NCBI GenBank assembly: GCA_023419315.1
Contig: JAEZYE010000024.1
Location: 105,699 to 169,698 of the forward strand
Length of the DNA stretch: 64,000 nt
DNA from: Pseudomonadota bacterium
GTDB taxonomy: Bacteria; Pseudomonadota; Gammaproteobacteria; Xanthomonadales; Xanthomonadaceae
Direction of reading: 5' to 3'
Positions 35,243-45,377 of this stretch are shown here, piece by piece. The notes under the pieces were generated by a model that was not told the origin of the DNA, ran no database searches, and was given only the letters and a program-made list of their open reading frames with translations. Position numbers and translations under genes: made by a program. Numbering within the stretch: the first letter of the stretch is position 1; each line of letters begins with the position of its first letter.

Positions 35243-36958
35243 ATGAAATCCAGCGACGGCGGGAAGCCCATGGCGAAACATCGATGGCGTGCCCTGATCG
35301 GCCTGGCGCTGATGCTGCTGAGCAGCTCGGCGCTGGCGCTGGGACTGGGAGAGATCCGGGTCAAGTCCGGTCCCGGCCAGCCACTGATCGCCGAGATCCC
35401 GATCATCTCCAACGAGCCCGGAGAGCTGGAGCAGCTCCGGGCCGAACTGGCGTCACCGGCCACGTTCGAACGCGTCGGCCTGCCGCGACCGCAGGGACTG
35501 GTGAACGATCTCGACTTCGCGGTCGCCCTGGATGACGCCGGGCGGCCGATCATCCGCGTCACCAGCCGTGCGCCGGTCGATGTGCCGGTGCTGAACTTCC
35601 TGGTGTCCGTCGATTGGGGGCAGGGACGTCTGGTGCGCGAATACGCGGCGGTGGTCGACGCGCCGGGTGCGGTCGCCTCGACCACGCAGCCGACCATTGA
35701 CGCCCCGCTGGCCGCACCGAGCGACGTCATCGCACGCCCGAGCGAACCCGTGGCGGTCGCGCCGCCGTCGAATCCGCCACCGGAATCCGTTCCGGCCGCG
35801 CCGGCTGCCGCGCCCGCTTCGCCTCCCGCTGCGCCGCGCGCCGCCTCGCCCCTGTCTGGCGAAAGCGGTCAGTACACGGTGCAGCGCGGTCAGACGCTGT
35901 CGCAGATTGCGCAGCAGGTCGCCGGTCCGCACGGGCTGGATCAGACGATGATTGCGTTGCTGCGGGCCAACCCGGACGCCTTCATCCGCGACAACATCAA
36001 CCGGCTCAAGCAGGGTGCCGTGCTGCGCATTCCCGCCGCATCGGAAATCGCCCAGCTGGGCGAAAGCGAAGCGGCCACGCTGGTGCGCAGCCAGATCGAC
36101 GACTGGCGACAGGCGCGACAGCCGATCCCGCAGCCGGCCGCGATTGCGTCGCCCGCCGTGGATACGCAGGCTGCGACGCCCGCGCCGGTCGCGCAGGCAC
36201 GTTTGGAAATTGCACCGCCGCTGGCCAGTGCGGCGGCGCGGGCAGGCACACAGTCCGGCATCGATGCCGGGGGCGAGGGCGACATGCTGGCAAACGAACA
36301 ATTGCAACAGACCAGGGAAGATCTGGCCGCCCGCGATTCCGAAGTGCAGGAACTGCGCGCGCAGGTCGCCGAACTGGAAAAACTCAAGCAGCAGCAGAGC
36401 AAGCTGATTGCGATGAAGGACAGCGACCTGGCGGCCGCGCAGCAGCGTCTGGCCGATTCCAGTGGCTCGCCCGCGGCAGGCACGCCGGTCTGGGCCTGGC
36501 TGGGCTGGGGATTGCTGATTGCCGGTGCGTTGGCGTGGCTGCTTGCGCACCGGCGCAAGCGCGTCTCTCCGGCGCCGGTCCGCACTTCGCGCGTGCTGGG
36601 CGATCCCGTCGCGGCCAGGCCAGCCGCGGAAACGGCCGCGCCGGTTTCGCCGGACCCGGTCGTGGCCGAGCCGGTCCACATCCCGGAACCCGAACCGCAA
36701 CCGGCTCCTGCTCCGGTGGCGGTCACCGTTCCCGCGCCGGCCGCGCCGCGCACGCCGACCTGGCATGCCGGTGACGCGGCTGCGAGCGTCGCGCCGTTGA
36801 ACGCCGCGCCCGCCGGCCGCGAACGCCTCGAACTGGCGATCGCCTATCTGGATCTGGGCGACACGGTCACCGCCCGCGATCTTCTCAACGAAGTCGTGGC
36901 CGGCAACGACGACACCGCCCGCCAGCAGGCTTTGCAGCTGTTGCGCGACATCGGCTGA
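35243..36958 (+). CDS. FimV-like polar hub / motility protein
   Basis: This 571-residue protein has the architecture of FimV, a peptidoglycan-binding inner-membrane protein needed for type IV pilus assembly and polar organisation. After a signal peptide (LIGLALMLLSSSALALG) comes the FimV N-terminal domain (LGEIRVKSGPGQPLIAEIPI, to about residue 145), a Pro/Ala linker, and a LysM domain (YTVQRGQTLSQIAQQVAG, about 210-260). A coiled coil follows (about 355-400), then one membrane helix (WAWLGWGLLIAGALAWLLA) and a cytoplasmic tail. The tail ends with the TPR-like FimV C-terminal domain (ERLELAIAYLDLGDTVTARD). It is shorter than Pseudomonas FimV (over 900). Met at 35270 is an alternative start. 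Confidence 0.88.
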   Translation: MKSSDGGKPMAKHRWRALIGLALMLLSSSALALGLGEIRVKSGPGQPLIAEIPIISNEPGELEQLRAELASPATFERVGLPRPQGLVNDLDFAVALDDAGRPIIRVTSRAPVDVPVLNFLVSVDWGQGRLVREYAAVVDAPGAVASTTQPTIDAPLAAPSDVIARPSEPVAVAPPSNPPPESVPAAPAAAPASPPAAPRAASPLSGESGQYTVQRGQTLSQIAQQVAGPHGLDQTMIALLRANPDAFIRDNINRLKQGAVLRIPAASEIAQLGESEAATLVRSQIDDWRQARQPIPQPAAIASPAVDTQAATPAPVAQARLEIAPPLASAAARAGTQSGIDAGGEGDMLANEQLQQTREDLAARDSEVQELRAQVAELEKLKQQQSKLIAMKDSDLAAAQQRLADSSGSPAAGTPVWAWLGWGLLIAGALAWLLAHRRKRVSPAPVRTSRVLGDPVAARPAAETAAPVSPDPVVAEPVHIPEPEPQPAPAPVAVTVPAPAAPRTPTWHAGDAAASVAPLNAAPAGRERLELAIAYLDLGDTVTARDLLNEVVAGNDDTARQQALQLLRDIG

Positions 36959-36981
36959 GCGATGCACGGCGCCAGGCAGCG

Positions 36982-37791
36982 ATGACGCGTTACGCGATTG
37001 GCGTCGAATACGACGGCGGCGGCTTCCTCGGTTGGCAGCGCTTGACGCCATCCGGCACGCCGGATGACACCACCGTGCAGGCCGTGCTCGAAAACGCGCT
37101 CTCGCGCGTGGCCGATTCGCGGGTGGATACGATCTGCGCCGGGCGCACCGATGCCGGCGTGCACGCGCAGTGTCAGGTCGTGCATTTCGACAGCGACGCG
37201 CGGCGTGATCCGCGCAGCTGGGTGCTGGGCGCCACCGCCAACCTGCCGCCCTCGGTCTGCGTGCGCTGGTGCCAGTCGATGCCGGACGATTTCCACGCCC
37301 GCTTCTCCGCACGCGCACGCCGCTACCGCTACCGGCTGGTGAACCGCATCGTGCGGCCGGCGCTCGAACGCCAGTACCTGAGCTGGGAACGCCTGCCGCT
37401 GGATGCCGATGCGATGCACCGCGCGGCGCAGGCGCTGCTTGGCGAAAACGACTTCAACGCCTTCCGCAGCGTGCACTGCCAGGCCGCGCATGCGTTCCGC
37501 GAGCTGCAATCGATCCGGGTCAGCCGGCAGGACGAGCAGGTCACGGTCGAAGTGCAGGCCAATGCATTCCTGCACCACATGGTGCGCAATATCGTCGGCT
37601 CCCTGCTGATGGTCGGGCGCGGCGAGAAACCGGAAGCCTGGATCGCCGAACTGCTGGCCGGGCGCGATCGCACGCTGGCCGGTCCGACCGCGCCGCCGGA
37701 CGGCCTGGTGTTCGTCAGTCCGCTGTATCCGGCGCAATGGGGCTTGCCGCGTGAGGTCACGCTGGCATCGCCCGAGCCGCCGGCGGGATGA
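36982..37791 (+). CDS. truA: tRNA pseudouridine(38-40) synthase
   Basis: TruA makes pseudouridine at positions 38-40 of the anticodon arm. The 269-residue protein begins MTRYAIGVEYDGGGFLGWQR and contains the catalytic Asp57 in AGRTDAGVHAQCQVVHFD. RRYRYRLVNR and FLHHMVRNIVGSLLMVGRG are also characteristic. It lies 23 bp downstream of the fimV-like gene and upstream of trpF, an order (fimV-truA-trpF) known from Pseudomonas and relatives. Confidence 0.98.
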   Translation: MTRYAIGVEYDGGGFLGWQRLTPSGTPDDTTVQAVLENALSRVADSRVDTICAGRTDAGVHAQCQVVHFDSDARRDPRSWVLGATANLPPSVCVRWCQSMPDDFHARFSARARRYRYRLVNRIVRPALERQYLSWERLPLDADAMHRAAQALLGENDFNAFRSVHCQAAHAFRELQSIRVSRQDEQVTVEVQANAFLHHMVRNIVGSLLMVGRGEKPEAWIAELLAGRDRTLAGPTAPPDGLVFVSPLYPAQWGLPREVTLASPEPPAG

Positions 37792-37846
37792 CGATCGCCG
37801 CGGTGCAAAGTACGCTTCGGCCTCTTCCGTTTGCCTTCCGGCGGCC

Positions 37847-38476
37847 ATGACCCGAATCAAGTTCTGCGGAATGACCCGTGCCGAAGACGTGCGCACCGCC
37901 GTCGAACTCGGAGTGGACTACCTCGGCCTCGTGTTCGCGCCGCGCAGCCCGCGCCGCCTGCTGATGGGACAGGCGCGGATGCTGCGCGAACTGGTGCCCG
38001 AGGAAATCGCCGTCGTCGCGCTGGTCATGGACAACCCGCGTTCCGAAGTGGAAAGCATCGTCGAACACCTGCAACCGGATCTGCTGCAGTTCCACGGCGC
38101 GGAAGACGACGCGTTCTGCGCGTCATTCGGTCGGCCCTTCCTCAAGGCAATCGCGATGGGCGGCGCCGAAAGCGGCGCATTCACCGAAGTGGCGCGGTAT
38201 CCGTCGGCGCAGGGTTTCCTGTTCGACGGGCACGCCAGCGGCGAGCAGGGCGGCAGCGGACGCCGCTTCGACTGGCGGCAGATGCCGCAGGGCATGGACA
38301 AGCCGGCGTTGCTGGCGGGCGGGCTGGCGCCGGACAACGTCGCCGTCGCGATTCGTGCGGCGCATCCGTGGGGCGTTGATGTGTCGAGCGGAATCGAATC
38401 CGCGCCCGGCATGAAGGACGCCGAGAAAATGCGGTTCTTCGTGGAAGAAGTGCGGCGCGCCCACCGCCCCGCCTGA
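37847..38476 (+). CDS. trpF: Phosphoribosylanthranilate isomerase
   Basis: TrpF performs the Amadori rearrangement of phosphoribosylanthranilate to CdRP in tryptophan synthesis. The 209-residue protein begins MTRIKFCGMTRAEDVRTAVE with the catalytic Cys7. It also has LVFAPRSPRRL, the LLQFHGAED motif, and the general-acid Asp in GFLFDGHASGEQGGSGRRFDW. The ATG at 37847 is chosen to give the conserved N-terminus. It is convergent with trpI, leaving only 16 bp, and is separate from trpBA, which lie on the far side of trpI. Confidence 0.97.
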   Translation: MTRIKFCGMTRAEDVRTAVELGVDYLGLVFAPRSPRRLLMGQARMLRELVPEEIAVVALVMDNPRSEVESIVEHLQPDLLQFHGAEDDAFCASFGRPFLKAIAMGGAESGAFTEVARYPSAQGFLFDGHASGEQGGSGRRFDWRQMPQGMDKPALLAGGLAPDNVAVAIRAAHPWGVDVSSGIESAPGMKDAEKMRFFVEEVRRAHRPA

Positions 38477-38492
38477 TTCGACGCGGCTGGGC

Positions 38493-39386
38493 TCAGTTCG
38501 CCCCGGCCAGCTCCCGTTGCAGCCAGTTCGACAAGCGCGTGAAGCGTGCATCCGCGTGTCCGGCGCGCGTCGCCAGCAGCCACGAGCCGCCGGTGTCGCG
38601 GAAACCCCAGGGCGCCAGCAGTCGACCCGCCGCCAGATCTTCCGTGACCAGCGGTTGCGGCGCGATCGCCACGCCGATGCCGGCAAGCGCGGCTTCCAGC
38701 AGGTAGTACAGGTGATCGAATCCGATGCCCAGCCGCAGCCGCGCGGGGTCGAGGCCTTCGGCCGACGCCCACGCCGGCCACGCCTGCGGACGGGACGCGG
38801 TATGCAGCAGCGATTGGGCGAACAGCCGGGTGGGATCGGCCTCGCGCAGGCCGGCGTCGTCGGCCAGTCGCGGCGCGAGAACCGGACCGATGCGTTCGGG
38901 TGCAAGCACCACGACGTGCCATGTCTCCGGCCATGGGGGCTCGGCCAGCAGCAGCGCGGCATCCAGCCCGCTCAAGGTGGCGTCGAAGCCGCCTTCGCGC
39001 GCGGACAAGTGCAGGGTCAGGTCCGGCAGCTCCACGGCCAGGCGTTCCATGCGCGGAATCATCCAGCGCGCGAGCAGGCTTCCCGGGCAGCCGAGCACCA
39101 GCGGCGCGGTGGCCGAGTCGCGCCGAACGGAGGAGGCCGCATCGCGAATCCGGGCGAAGGCGGCGGCGGTGGCGATCTGCAGCTCCCGGCCGGCGGAGGT
39201 CAACCGCAGGCCGCGACCCTCGCGTTCGAACAGAGCCACGCCCAGATGGGTTTCCAGTTGCCGGATCTGCCGGCTCACCGCGCCGTGGGTGACGTGCAGC
39301 TCCGCACCCGCCAGGCCGAGATTGCCCAGCCGCGCGGCGGCCTCGAAGGCGCGCAGGGCATTCAGCGGGGGCAGGGCGGGTTGCAT
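38493..39386 (-). CDS. trpI: LysR-type transcriptional regulator, TrpI-like
   Basis: This 297-residue LysR-type regulator is very close in sequence pattern to Pseudomonas TrpI, which activates trpBA in response to indoleglycerol phosphate. The helix-turn-helix region is LPPLNALRAFEAAARLGNLG and ELHVTHGAVSRQIRQLE. In the effector domain, APLVLGCPGSLLARWMIPR, LLHTASRPQAWPAW and FDHLYYLLEAALAGIGVAIA match what I recall of TrpI. It is divergent from trpB, exactly the trpI-trpBA layout, with a strong inverted repeat between them. The assignment is from sequence pattern and context. Confidence 0.85.
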   Translation of the reverse strand: MQPALPPLNALRAFEAAARLGNLGLAGAELHVTHGAVSRQIRQLETHLGVALFEREGRGLRLTSAGRELQIATAAAFARIRDAASSVRRDSATAPLVLGCPGSLLARWMIPRMERLAVELPDLTLHLSAREGGFDATLSGLDAALLLAEPPWPETWHVVVLAPERIGPVLAPRLADDAGLREADPTRLFAQSLLHTASRPQAWPAWASAEGLDPARLRLGIGFDHLYYLLEAALAGIGVAIAPQPLVTEDLAAGRLLAPWGFRDTGGSWLLATRAGHADARFTRLSNWLQRELAGAN

Positions 39387-39387
39387 G

Positions 39388-39410
39388 ACCGGTGAGTTTA
39401 TCTCACCGGT
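39388..39410. promoter_or_regulatory. Probable TrpI-type operator between trpI and trpB
   Basis: A perfect 9-bp inverted repeat, ACCGGTGAG / CTCACCGGT, is separated by 5 bp. It contains a LysR-type T-N11-A core (TGAG..CTCA). It starts 1 bp from the trpI start codon and lies about 75 bp upstream of the trpB ATG, a position suited to autoregulation and trpB activation. Confidence 0.7.
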
Positions 39411-39485
39411 TTGGACGAAATCATCGATATTGGCGGCCGCACCTGTGCGTTAAACTGCGCGCCCGTTTCCCGTCTGTTGCCGGCC

Positions 39486-40703
<1,218 letters not shown>

Positions 40704-40712
40704 GGCAGTGCA

Positions 40713-41102
40713 ATGACCGAACAGACCACCCCGCAGGACACCGCCCAGGCGCAGAACCCGAACCAGCTGGACCCGGCGTTCTTCACCTGCGTCAACGAAT
40801 ACCTGGAACTGACCAACAAGCAGTCCAAGCAGCAGGGCCTGAAGCGCATCAGCGTGGCTTCGCTGTATGCCGCGGCGCGTTTCAACTCGCACGTCTACCT
40901 GTCGTTCGAAGGTGACGCCGCCGCCTCCCGCAAGGACTTCCTCGACTACATGACGACGATGTACCGCCGCATGCTCAACGAGCACCTCGATGCGCTGGGC
41001 GCCGAGCGTGGACTGAACGTGGGCGAGTCGGAACTGGCCGCCGAATACGCCGCGTTCGACCAGGCGCAGGCCGCCGCCGCGCAGGAAGACAAATCCGCAT
41101 GA
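40713..41102 (+). CDS. DUF3144 domain-containing protein
   Basis: This 129-residue protein belongs to the DUF3144 family of unknown function. The conserved part is FFTCVNEYLELTNKQSKQQG followed by RISVASLYAAARFNSHVYLS and DFLDYMTTMYRRMLNEHLD. The rest is Gln/Ala-rich at both ends. It has no signal peptide or membrane helix and is probably a small helical cytoplasmic protein. It lies 9 bp after trpB and its TGA overlaps the trpA ATG by 4 bp (ATGA), so it is translated within the trpBA transcript. The tight position suggests a role linked to expression or to tryptophan synthase, but none is known. Confidence 0.85.
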   Translation: MTEQTTPQDTAQAQNPNQLDPAFFTCVNEYLELTNKQSKQQGLKRISVASLYAAARFNSHVYLSFEGDAAASRKDFLDYMTTMYRRMLNEHLDALGAERGLNVGESELAAEYAAFDQAQAAAAQEDKSA

Positions 41103-41902
41103 GCCGGCTGGATCAGCGCTTTGAATCACTGCGCGCCAGCGGACGCAAGGCGCTGATCCCGTTCATCACGGCGGGCGATCCCGCCCTGGAAGCCACCGTT
41201 CCCGTCATGCACGCGCTGGTCGAGGCGGGCGCCGACGTGATCGAGCTGGGCGTGCCGTTTTCCGACCCGATGGCGGATGGACCGGTCATCCAGCGCAGCT
41301 CCGAACGCGCGCTCGCACGCGGTGCAGGCCTTCGGTACGTGCTGCAGGCCGTGAGCGAATTCCGCCAGCGCGACACGCAGACGCCCGTCGTGTTGATGGG
41401 TTATCTCAACCCGGTCGAAATCCACGGCCCCGAAGCCTTTGCGCAGGCCGCCGCGTCGGCGGGCGTGGATGGCGTGCTGCTGGTGGACCTGCCGCCGGAA
41501 GAAGCCGAAGAGACGCGGGAGACGTTCAATCGTCATGGCGTCGCGCTGATTGCGCTGGCGTCGCCGACGACGACGGACGATCGCCTGTCCATGCTCTGCG
41601 AAACCGCGCAGGGCTACCTTTACTACGTCAGCTTCGCGGGCGTCACCGGTGCCTCGGACCGTCTGGATCCGGTGGCGGCCAGCGAACGCCTGCGCCAGCT
41701 GCGCGCGCACTCGCGCGCGCCGGTGGCCGCGGGCTTCGGCATCCGTGACGCCGAAACCGCCCGCGCCATGGCCGCCGATGCCGATGGCGTGGTGGTCGGC
41801 AGCGCGCTGGTTACCGAACTGGCTGAAGGCGCGGCGGATCAGGCGGCCTTGCGTGCCGCCGCCTTCCTGCGCCCGCTGCGGGAAGCGCTCGACCTCCGCT
41901 GA
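41099..41902 (+). CDS. trpA: Tryptophan synthase alpha chain
   Basis: TrpA cleaves indole-3-glycerol phosphate to indole and glyceraldehyde 3-phosphate and passes indole to TrpB. The 267-residue protein carries the catalytic Glu49 and Asp60 in ELGVPFSDPMADGPVIQ and VLLVDLPPEEAEE. YYVSFAGVTGAS and AGFGIRDAETA are the phosphate-binding loops. It starts MSRLDQRFESLRASGRKALIPFITAGDP. Its start overlaps the DUF3144 stop by 4 bp. It is followed by a hairpin and then accD. Confidence 0.98.
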   Translation: MSRLDQRFESLRASGRKALIPFITAGDPALEATVPVMHALVEAGADVIELGVPFSDPMADGPVIQRSSERALARGAGLRYVLQAVSEFRQRDTQTPVVLMGYLNPVEIHGPEAFAQAAASAGVDGVLLVDLPPEEAEETRETFNRHGVALIALASPTTTDDRLSMLCETAQGYLYYVSFAGVTGASDRLDPVAASERLRQLRAHSRAPVAAGFGIRDAETARAMAADADGVVVGSALVTELAEGAADQAALRAAAFLRPLREALDLR

Positions 41903-41921
41903 GCCCGTCGTCGCGGAATGA

Positions 41922-41942
41922 CAGGCCGGCCCGACCGGCCTG
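41922..41942 (+). terminator. Hairpin between trpA and accD
   Basis: An 8-bp perfect stem, CAGGCCGG / CCGGCCTG, with a CCCGA loop, 20 bp after the trpA stop. It is followed by CTAAACT rather than a T-run, so it may be a weak terminator, or a read-through point next to the accD promoter (TAAACT). Confidence 0.4.
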
Positions 41943-42002
41943 CTAAACTCGCGCGTCGGCCCGTCCCTGGACGGGCACATGAACGGGGTAGTCGAAAAAC
42001 GC

Positions 42003-42896
42003 ATGAGCTGGCTCAGCAAATTGATGCCGTCGGGCATCCGCACCGAAAGCGGTGGCGCCAAAAGCAAACGCAGCGTGCCCGAAGGCCTGTGGGAGAAATG
42101 CGACCGCTGCGGCGCGGTGCTCTATCGCCCGGAACTGGAAGAAAACCTGGAAGTCTGTCCGAAGTGCGCCTTCCACATGCCCATCCGCGCCCGCGCGCGG
42201 CTGGCATCGCTGTTCGACCCGGGCAGCACCAGCGAAATCGGCGCCGCGCTCGGCCCGACCGACGTGCTCAAGTTCAAGGACCAGAAGAAGTACACCGACC
42301 GCATCAAGGCCGCGCAGAAGAGCACCGGCGAGCGTGACGCGCTGGTCACCTTGCAGGGCCAGATCAAGGGCCGCGACCTCGTCGCCAGTGCCTTCGATTT
42401 CGCCTACATGGGCGGCTCGATGGGTTCGGTCGTCGGCGAACGCTTCTCGCTGGGCGCGGAACGGGCGCTGGAGATCGGCTCTCCCTTTGTCTGCTTTTCC
42501 GCCAGCGGCGGCGCGCGCATGCAGGAAAGCCTGTTCTCGCTGATGCAGATGGCCAAGACGTCGGCCGCGCTCGGCCGCCTGCGCGAAGCCGGCCTGCCGT
42601 ACATCTCCGTGCTGACGCACCCGACCACCGGCGGCGTGTCGGCTTCATTCGCGATGCTGGGCGACATCAACATCGCCGAGCCGGAAGCGCTGATCGGGTT
42701 CGCCGGCCCGCGCGTGATCGAACAGACCGTGCGCGAAACCCTGCCCGAAGGCTTCCAGCGTTCGGAGTTCCTGCTGGAACACGGCGCCATCGATCAAATC
42801 TGCGATCGCCGTGAATTGCGTGACCGGCTCGCGGACCTGCTCGCGTTGATGATGCGGCAGCCCAAGCCTGCCGAGACTCTGGAAATCACCGGCTGA
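42003..42896 (+). CDS. accD: Acetyl-CoA carboxylase carboxyltransferase subunit beta
   Basis: AccD is the zinc-bearing beta subunit of the carboxyltransferase that makes malonyl-CoA for fatty-acid synthesis. The 297-residue protein has the four-cysteine zinc ribbon CDRCGAVLYRPELEENLEVCPKC near residues 30-55, then the crotonase-fold part with SASGGARMQESLFSLMQMAKT and HPTTGGVSASFAMLGD. The start at 42003 (MSWLSKLMP, like E. coli MSWIERIK) is preferred to an in-frame ATG at 41979. The usual downstream partner folC is absent; glmM follows instead after about 115 bp. Confidence 0.97.
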   Translation: MSWLSKLMPSGIRTESGGAKSKRSVPEGLWEKCDRCGAVLYRPELEENLEVCPKCAFHMPIRARARLASLFDPGSTSEIGAALGPTDVLKFKDQKKYTDRIKAAQKSTGERDALVTLQGQIKGRDLVASAFDFAYMGGSMGSVVGERFSLGAERALEIGSPFVCFSASGGARMQESLFSLMQMAKTSAALGRLREAGLPYISVLTHPTTGGVSASFAMLGDINIAEPEALIGFAGPRVIEQTVRETLPEGFQRSEFLLEHGAIDQICDRRELRDRLADLLALMMRQPKPAETLEITG

Positions 42897-43013
42897 GTCC
42901 CGGCCCCGGCCGGTGACGATCGCAGGCGCCACCGGCGAGGCGAGTCGCCTGCTGGCGGCGCGCGCTGTGTTTCCCGAGTTTCCGTTCCCACTTCACCCGG
43001 ATTGGAATTGCCC

Positions 43014-44363
43014 ATGACGCGAAAATACTTCGGCACCGACGGCATTCGCGGCCGTGTCGGCGCAGGCCCCATCTCCGCCGACTTCGTCCTGCGGTTGGGC
43101 AATGCGCTGGGCCGCACGCTCGCCGAACGCGCCGACGGCCGCCGCCCGACCGTGGTGATCGGCAAGGACACGCGCATTTCCGGCTACATGTTCGAAGCGG
43201 CGCTGGAAGCCGGCCTGGTCGCCGCCGGTGCGGACGTGCAGCTGATGGGCCCGGTGCCCACGCCGGCCGTCGCCTTCCTGACCCGCACGCTGGGCGCGGA
43301 TGCCGGCATCGTGATCAGCGCCTCGCACAACCCGCACTACGACAACGGCATCAAGTTCTTTTCGGCCGAAGGTGAAAAGCTCGACGACGCCACCGAAGCG
43401 TCCATCGAAGCCGCGCTGGACGGCGAGTTCGTCACCGTCGAGTCGGAGAAGCTCGGCAAGGCCATCCGCAGCCGCGACGTGGTCGGTCGCTACATCGAGT
43501 TCTGCAAGGCGAGCGTGCCGCGGGGTTTCGATCTGCGCGGTTTCCGCATCGTGCTGGATTGCGCGCACGGCGCGACGTACCACATCGCGCCATTGCTGTT
43601 CCGGGAACTGGGCGCGGACGTCATCGCCATCGGTGCCGAACCGAACGGCCTCAACATCAATGACGGCGTCGGTTCGATGCATATCGACAATCTGGCCCGC
43701 AAGGTGCGCGAAACCGGCGCTGATCTCGGCATTGCCTTCGACGGTGATGGTGATCGCGTGCTGATGGCTGACGGTGAAGGAAACCCGGTGGACGGCGACG
43801 ACCTGCTCTACGTCCTCGCGTCGGCATGGCAGGCCAGTGGCCGCCTGAAGGGTGCGGTGATCGGTACGCTGATGACGAACTACGGGCTGGAGCGCGCGCT
43901 CGCCGAGCGCCAGGTTCCGTTCCAGCGCGTGAAAGTGGGTGACCGTTACGTCCATCAGGGGCTGGTCGAAGGCGGCGGCGTGCTGGGCGGCGAAACATCC
44001 GGCCATCTGCTGTGCCTGGATCGCGCCACGACCGGTGACGCGATTGTCAGCGCCTTGCAGGTGCTGGAAGTGCTGAAGCAGCAGCGCCTGTCGTTGAAGG
44101 ATGCACTCGCCGGGCTGCAGAAGGTCCCGCAGAAGACCATCAACGTGAAGCTTGCCAACGGCGCGCGACCGACCGAAGCGGCGAGCGTGCAGGCCGCGCT
44201 TGCGGAAGCACAGGCGGCGGTCTCCGGTCGCGGCCGCGCGTTCCTGCGTCCGTCCGGCACCGAGCCGGTCGTGCGTGTCACGGTCGAAGCCGATGACGAC
44301 GCCCTGATGCAGTCCACCCTCGAAAAACTGGCCGACGCCGTGCGAGCGGCCGCCGCGTCTTGA
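43014..44363 (+). CDS. glmM: Phosphoglucosamine mutase
   Basis: GlmM converts glucosamine 6-phosphate to glucosamine 1-phosphate for UDP-GlcNAc, hence peptidoglycan and LPS. The 449-residue protein begins MTRKYFGTDGIRGRVGAGP. The phosphoserine active site is SASHNPHYDNGIKFF (Ser104), the metal loop is AFDGDGDRV, and the sugar/phosphate loops are LGGETSGHL and RPSGTEPVVRV. The ATG at 43014 is chosen for the conserved N-terminus over an in-frame ATG at 43002. Its context upstream of tpiA-secG is common in gammaproteobacteria, although two genes are inserted here. Confidence 0.97.
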   Translation: MTRKYFGTDGIRGRVGAGPISADFVLRLGNALGRTLAERADGRRPTVVIGKDTRISGYMFEAALEAGLVAAGADVQLMGPVPTPAVAFLTRTLGADAGIVISASHNPHYDNGIKFFSAEGEKLDDATEASIEAALDGEFVTVESEKLGKAIRSRDVVGRYIEFCKASVPRGFDLRGFRIVLDCAHGATYHIAPLLFRELGADVIAIGAEPNGLNINDGVGSMHIDNLARKVRETGADLGIAFDGDGDRVLMADGEGNPVDGDDLLYVLASAWQASGRLKGAVIGTLMTNYGLERALAERQVPFQRVKVGDRYVHQGLVEGGGVLGGETSGHLLCLDRATTGDAIVSALQVLEVLKQQRLSLKDALAGLQKVPQKTINVKLANGARPTEAASVQAALAEAQAAVSGRGRAFLRPSGTEPVVRVTVEADDDALMQSTLEKLADAVRAAAAS

Positions 44364-44433
44364 ATCATTGACGAATCAACGGGCGCGGTCCGGGCCGATT
44401 GCGGTCGCCGCGCCTTATTTCTGGAGTGAATAC

Positions 44434-45372
44434 ATGAGTTCCCGCATTCCCACCCTCGACATCAACCGTTTCGACACCGACCGCGAGGCCTTCGTGTCCG
44501 AACTGGGCGCGGCGTATCGCGAATGGGGTTTCGCGGGTATCCGCAACCATGGCATCCCGCAGGCGGACATCGATGCGGCCTACGACGCCTTCAAGCGTTT
44601 CTTCGCGTTGCCCGACGAAACCAAGCGCAAGTACCACGTCCCCGGCGGCGGCGGTGCGCGCGGCTACACGCCCTTCGGCATCGAGACCGCGAAGGATTCC
44701 AAGTACTTCGACCTGAAGGAGTTCTGGCATATCGGCCGCGAAATCCAGGACGATTCGAAGTACCGCGTCTTCATGCCGCCGAATCTCTGGCCGGATGAAG
44801 TGCCCGGCTTCCGCGAACACGGCTACGGCCTGTACGAGGCGCTCGATGCGCTGGGCGCGCGCGTGCTGTCGGCGCTGGCGCTGCACATCGGTCTGCCGGA
44901 AAACTACTTCGCCGACAAGACGGATTCGGGCAACTCCATCCTGCGCCCGATCCACTACCCGCCGATCACCGCCGACGATATTCCGAACGTGCGCGCCGGC
45001 GCGCACGAGGACATCAACCTCATCACGCTGCTGGTCGGCGCAAGCGCCGCGGGACTGGAAGTCAAATCCAAGCAGGGCGAGTGGGTGCCGTTCACGTCCG
45101 ACGCGGACACCATCGTCGTGAACATCGGCGACATGCTGCAGCGCCTGACCAACCACGTGTATCCGTCGACGACGCACCGCGTGGTCAATCCGCCGGGCGA
45201 CCAGGCGCGCCAGCCGCGCTACTCGGTGCCGTTCTTCCTGCATCCGAATCCGGATTTCCTGATCGACGTGCTGCCTTCGACGATCACGGCGGACAATCCC
45301 AGCCGCTATCCCGAAGCCATCACGGCGCAGGGCTATCTCGAAGAGCGCCTGCGCGAGATCAAACTGAAGTAA
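44434..45372 (+). CDS. 2-oxoglutarate/Fe(II)-dependent oxygenase, isopenicillin N synthase-like
   Basis: This 312-residue protein belongs to the isopenicillin N synthase-like 2OG-Fe(II) oxygenases. The N-terminal DIOX_N part is IPTLDINRFDTDREAFVSEL..GFAGIRNHGIP. The iron ligands are His191 and Asp193 (HEDINLITLL) and His248 (TTHRVVN), and the 2OG-binding RxS is Arg262 (RYSVPFF). The substrate is unknown; bacterial members can make ethylene, modify amino acids or act in natural-product routes, but no pathway genes are nearby. The ATG at 44434 gives the normal N-terminus. It is convergent with the SDR gene. Confidence 0.9.
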   Translation: MSSRIPTLDINRFDTDREAFVSELGAAYREWGFAGIRNHGIPQADIDAAYDAFKRFFALPDETKRKYHVPGGGGARGYTPFGIETAKDSKYFDLKEFWHIGREIQDDSKYRVFMPPNLWPDEVPGFREHGYGLYEALDALGARVLSALALHIGLPENYFADKTDSGNSILRPIHYPPITADDIPNVRAGAHEDINLITLLVGASAAGLEVKSKQGEWVPFTSDADTIVVNIGDMLQRLTNHVYPSTTHRVVNPPGDQARQPRYSVPFFLHPNPDFLIDVLPSTITADNPSRYPEAITAQGYLEERLREIKLK

Positions 45373-45377
45373 GGCCG

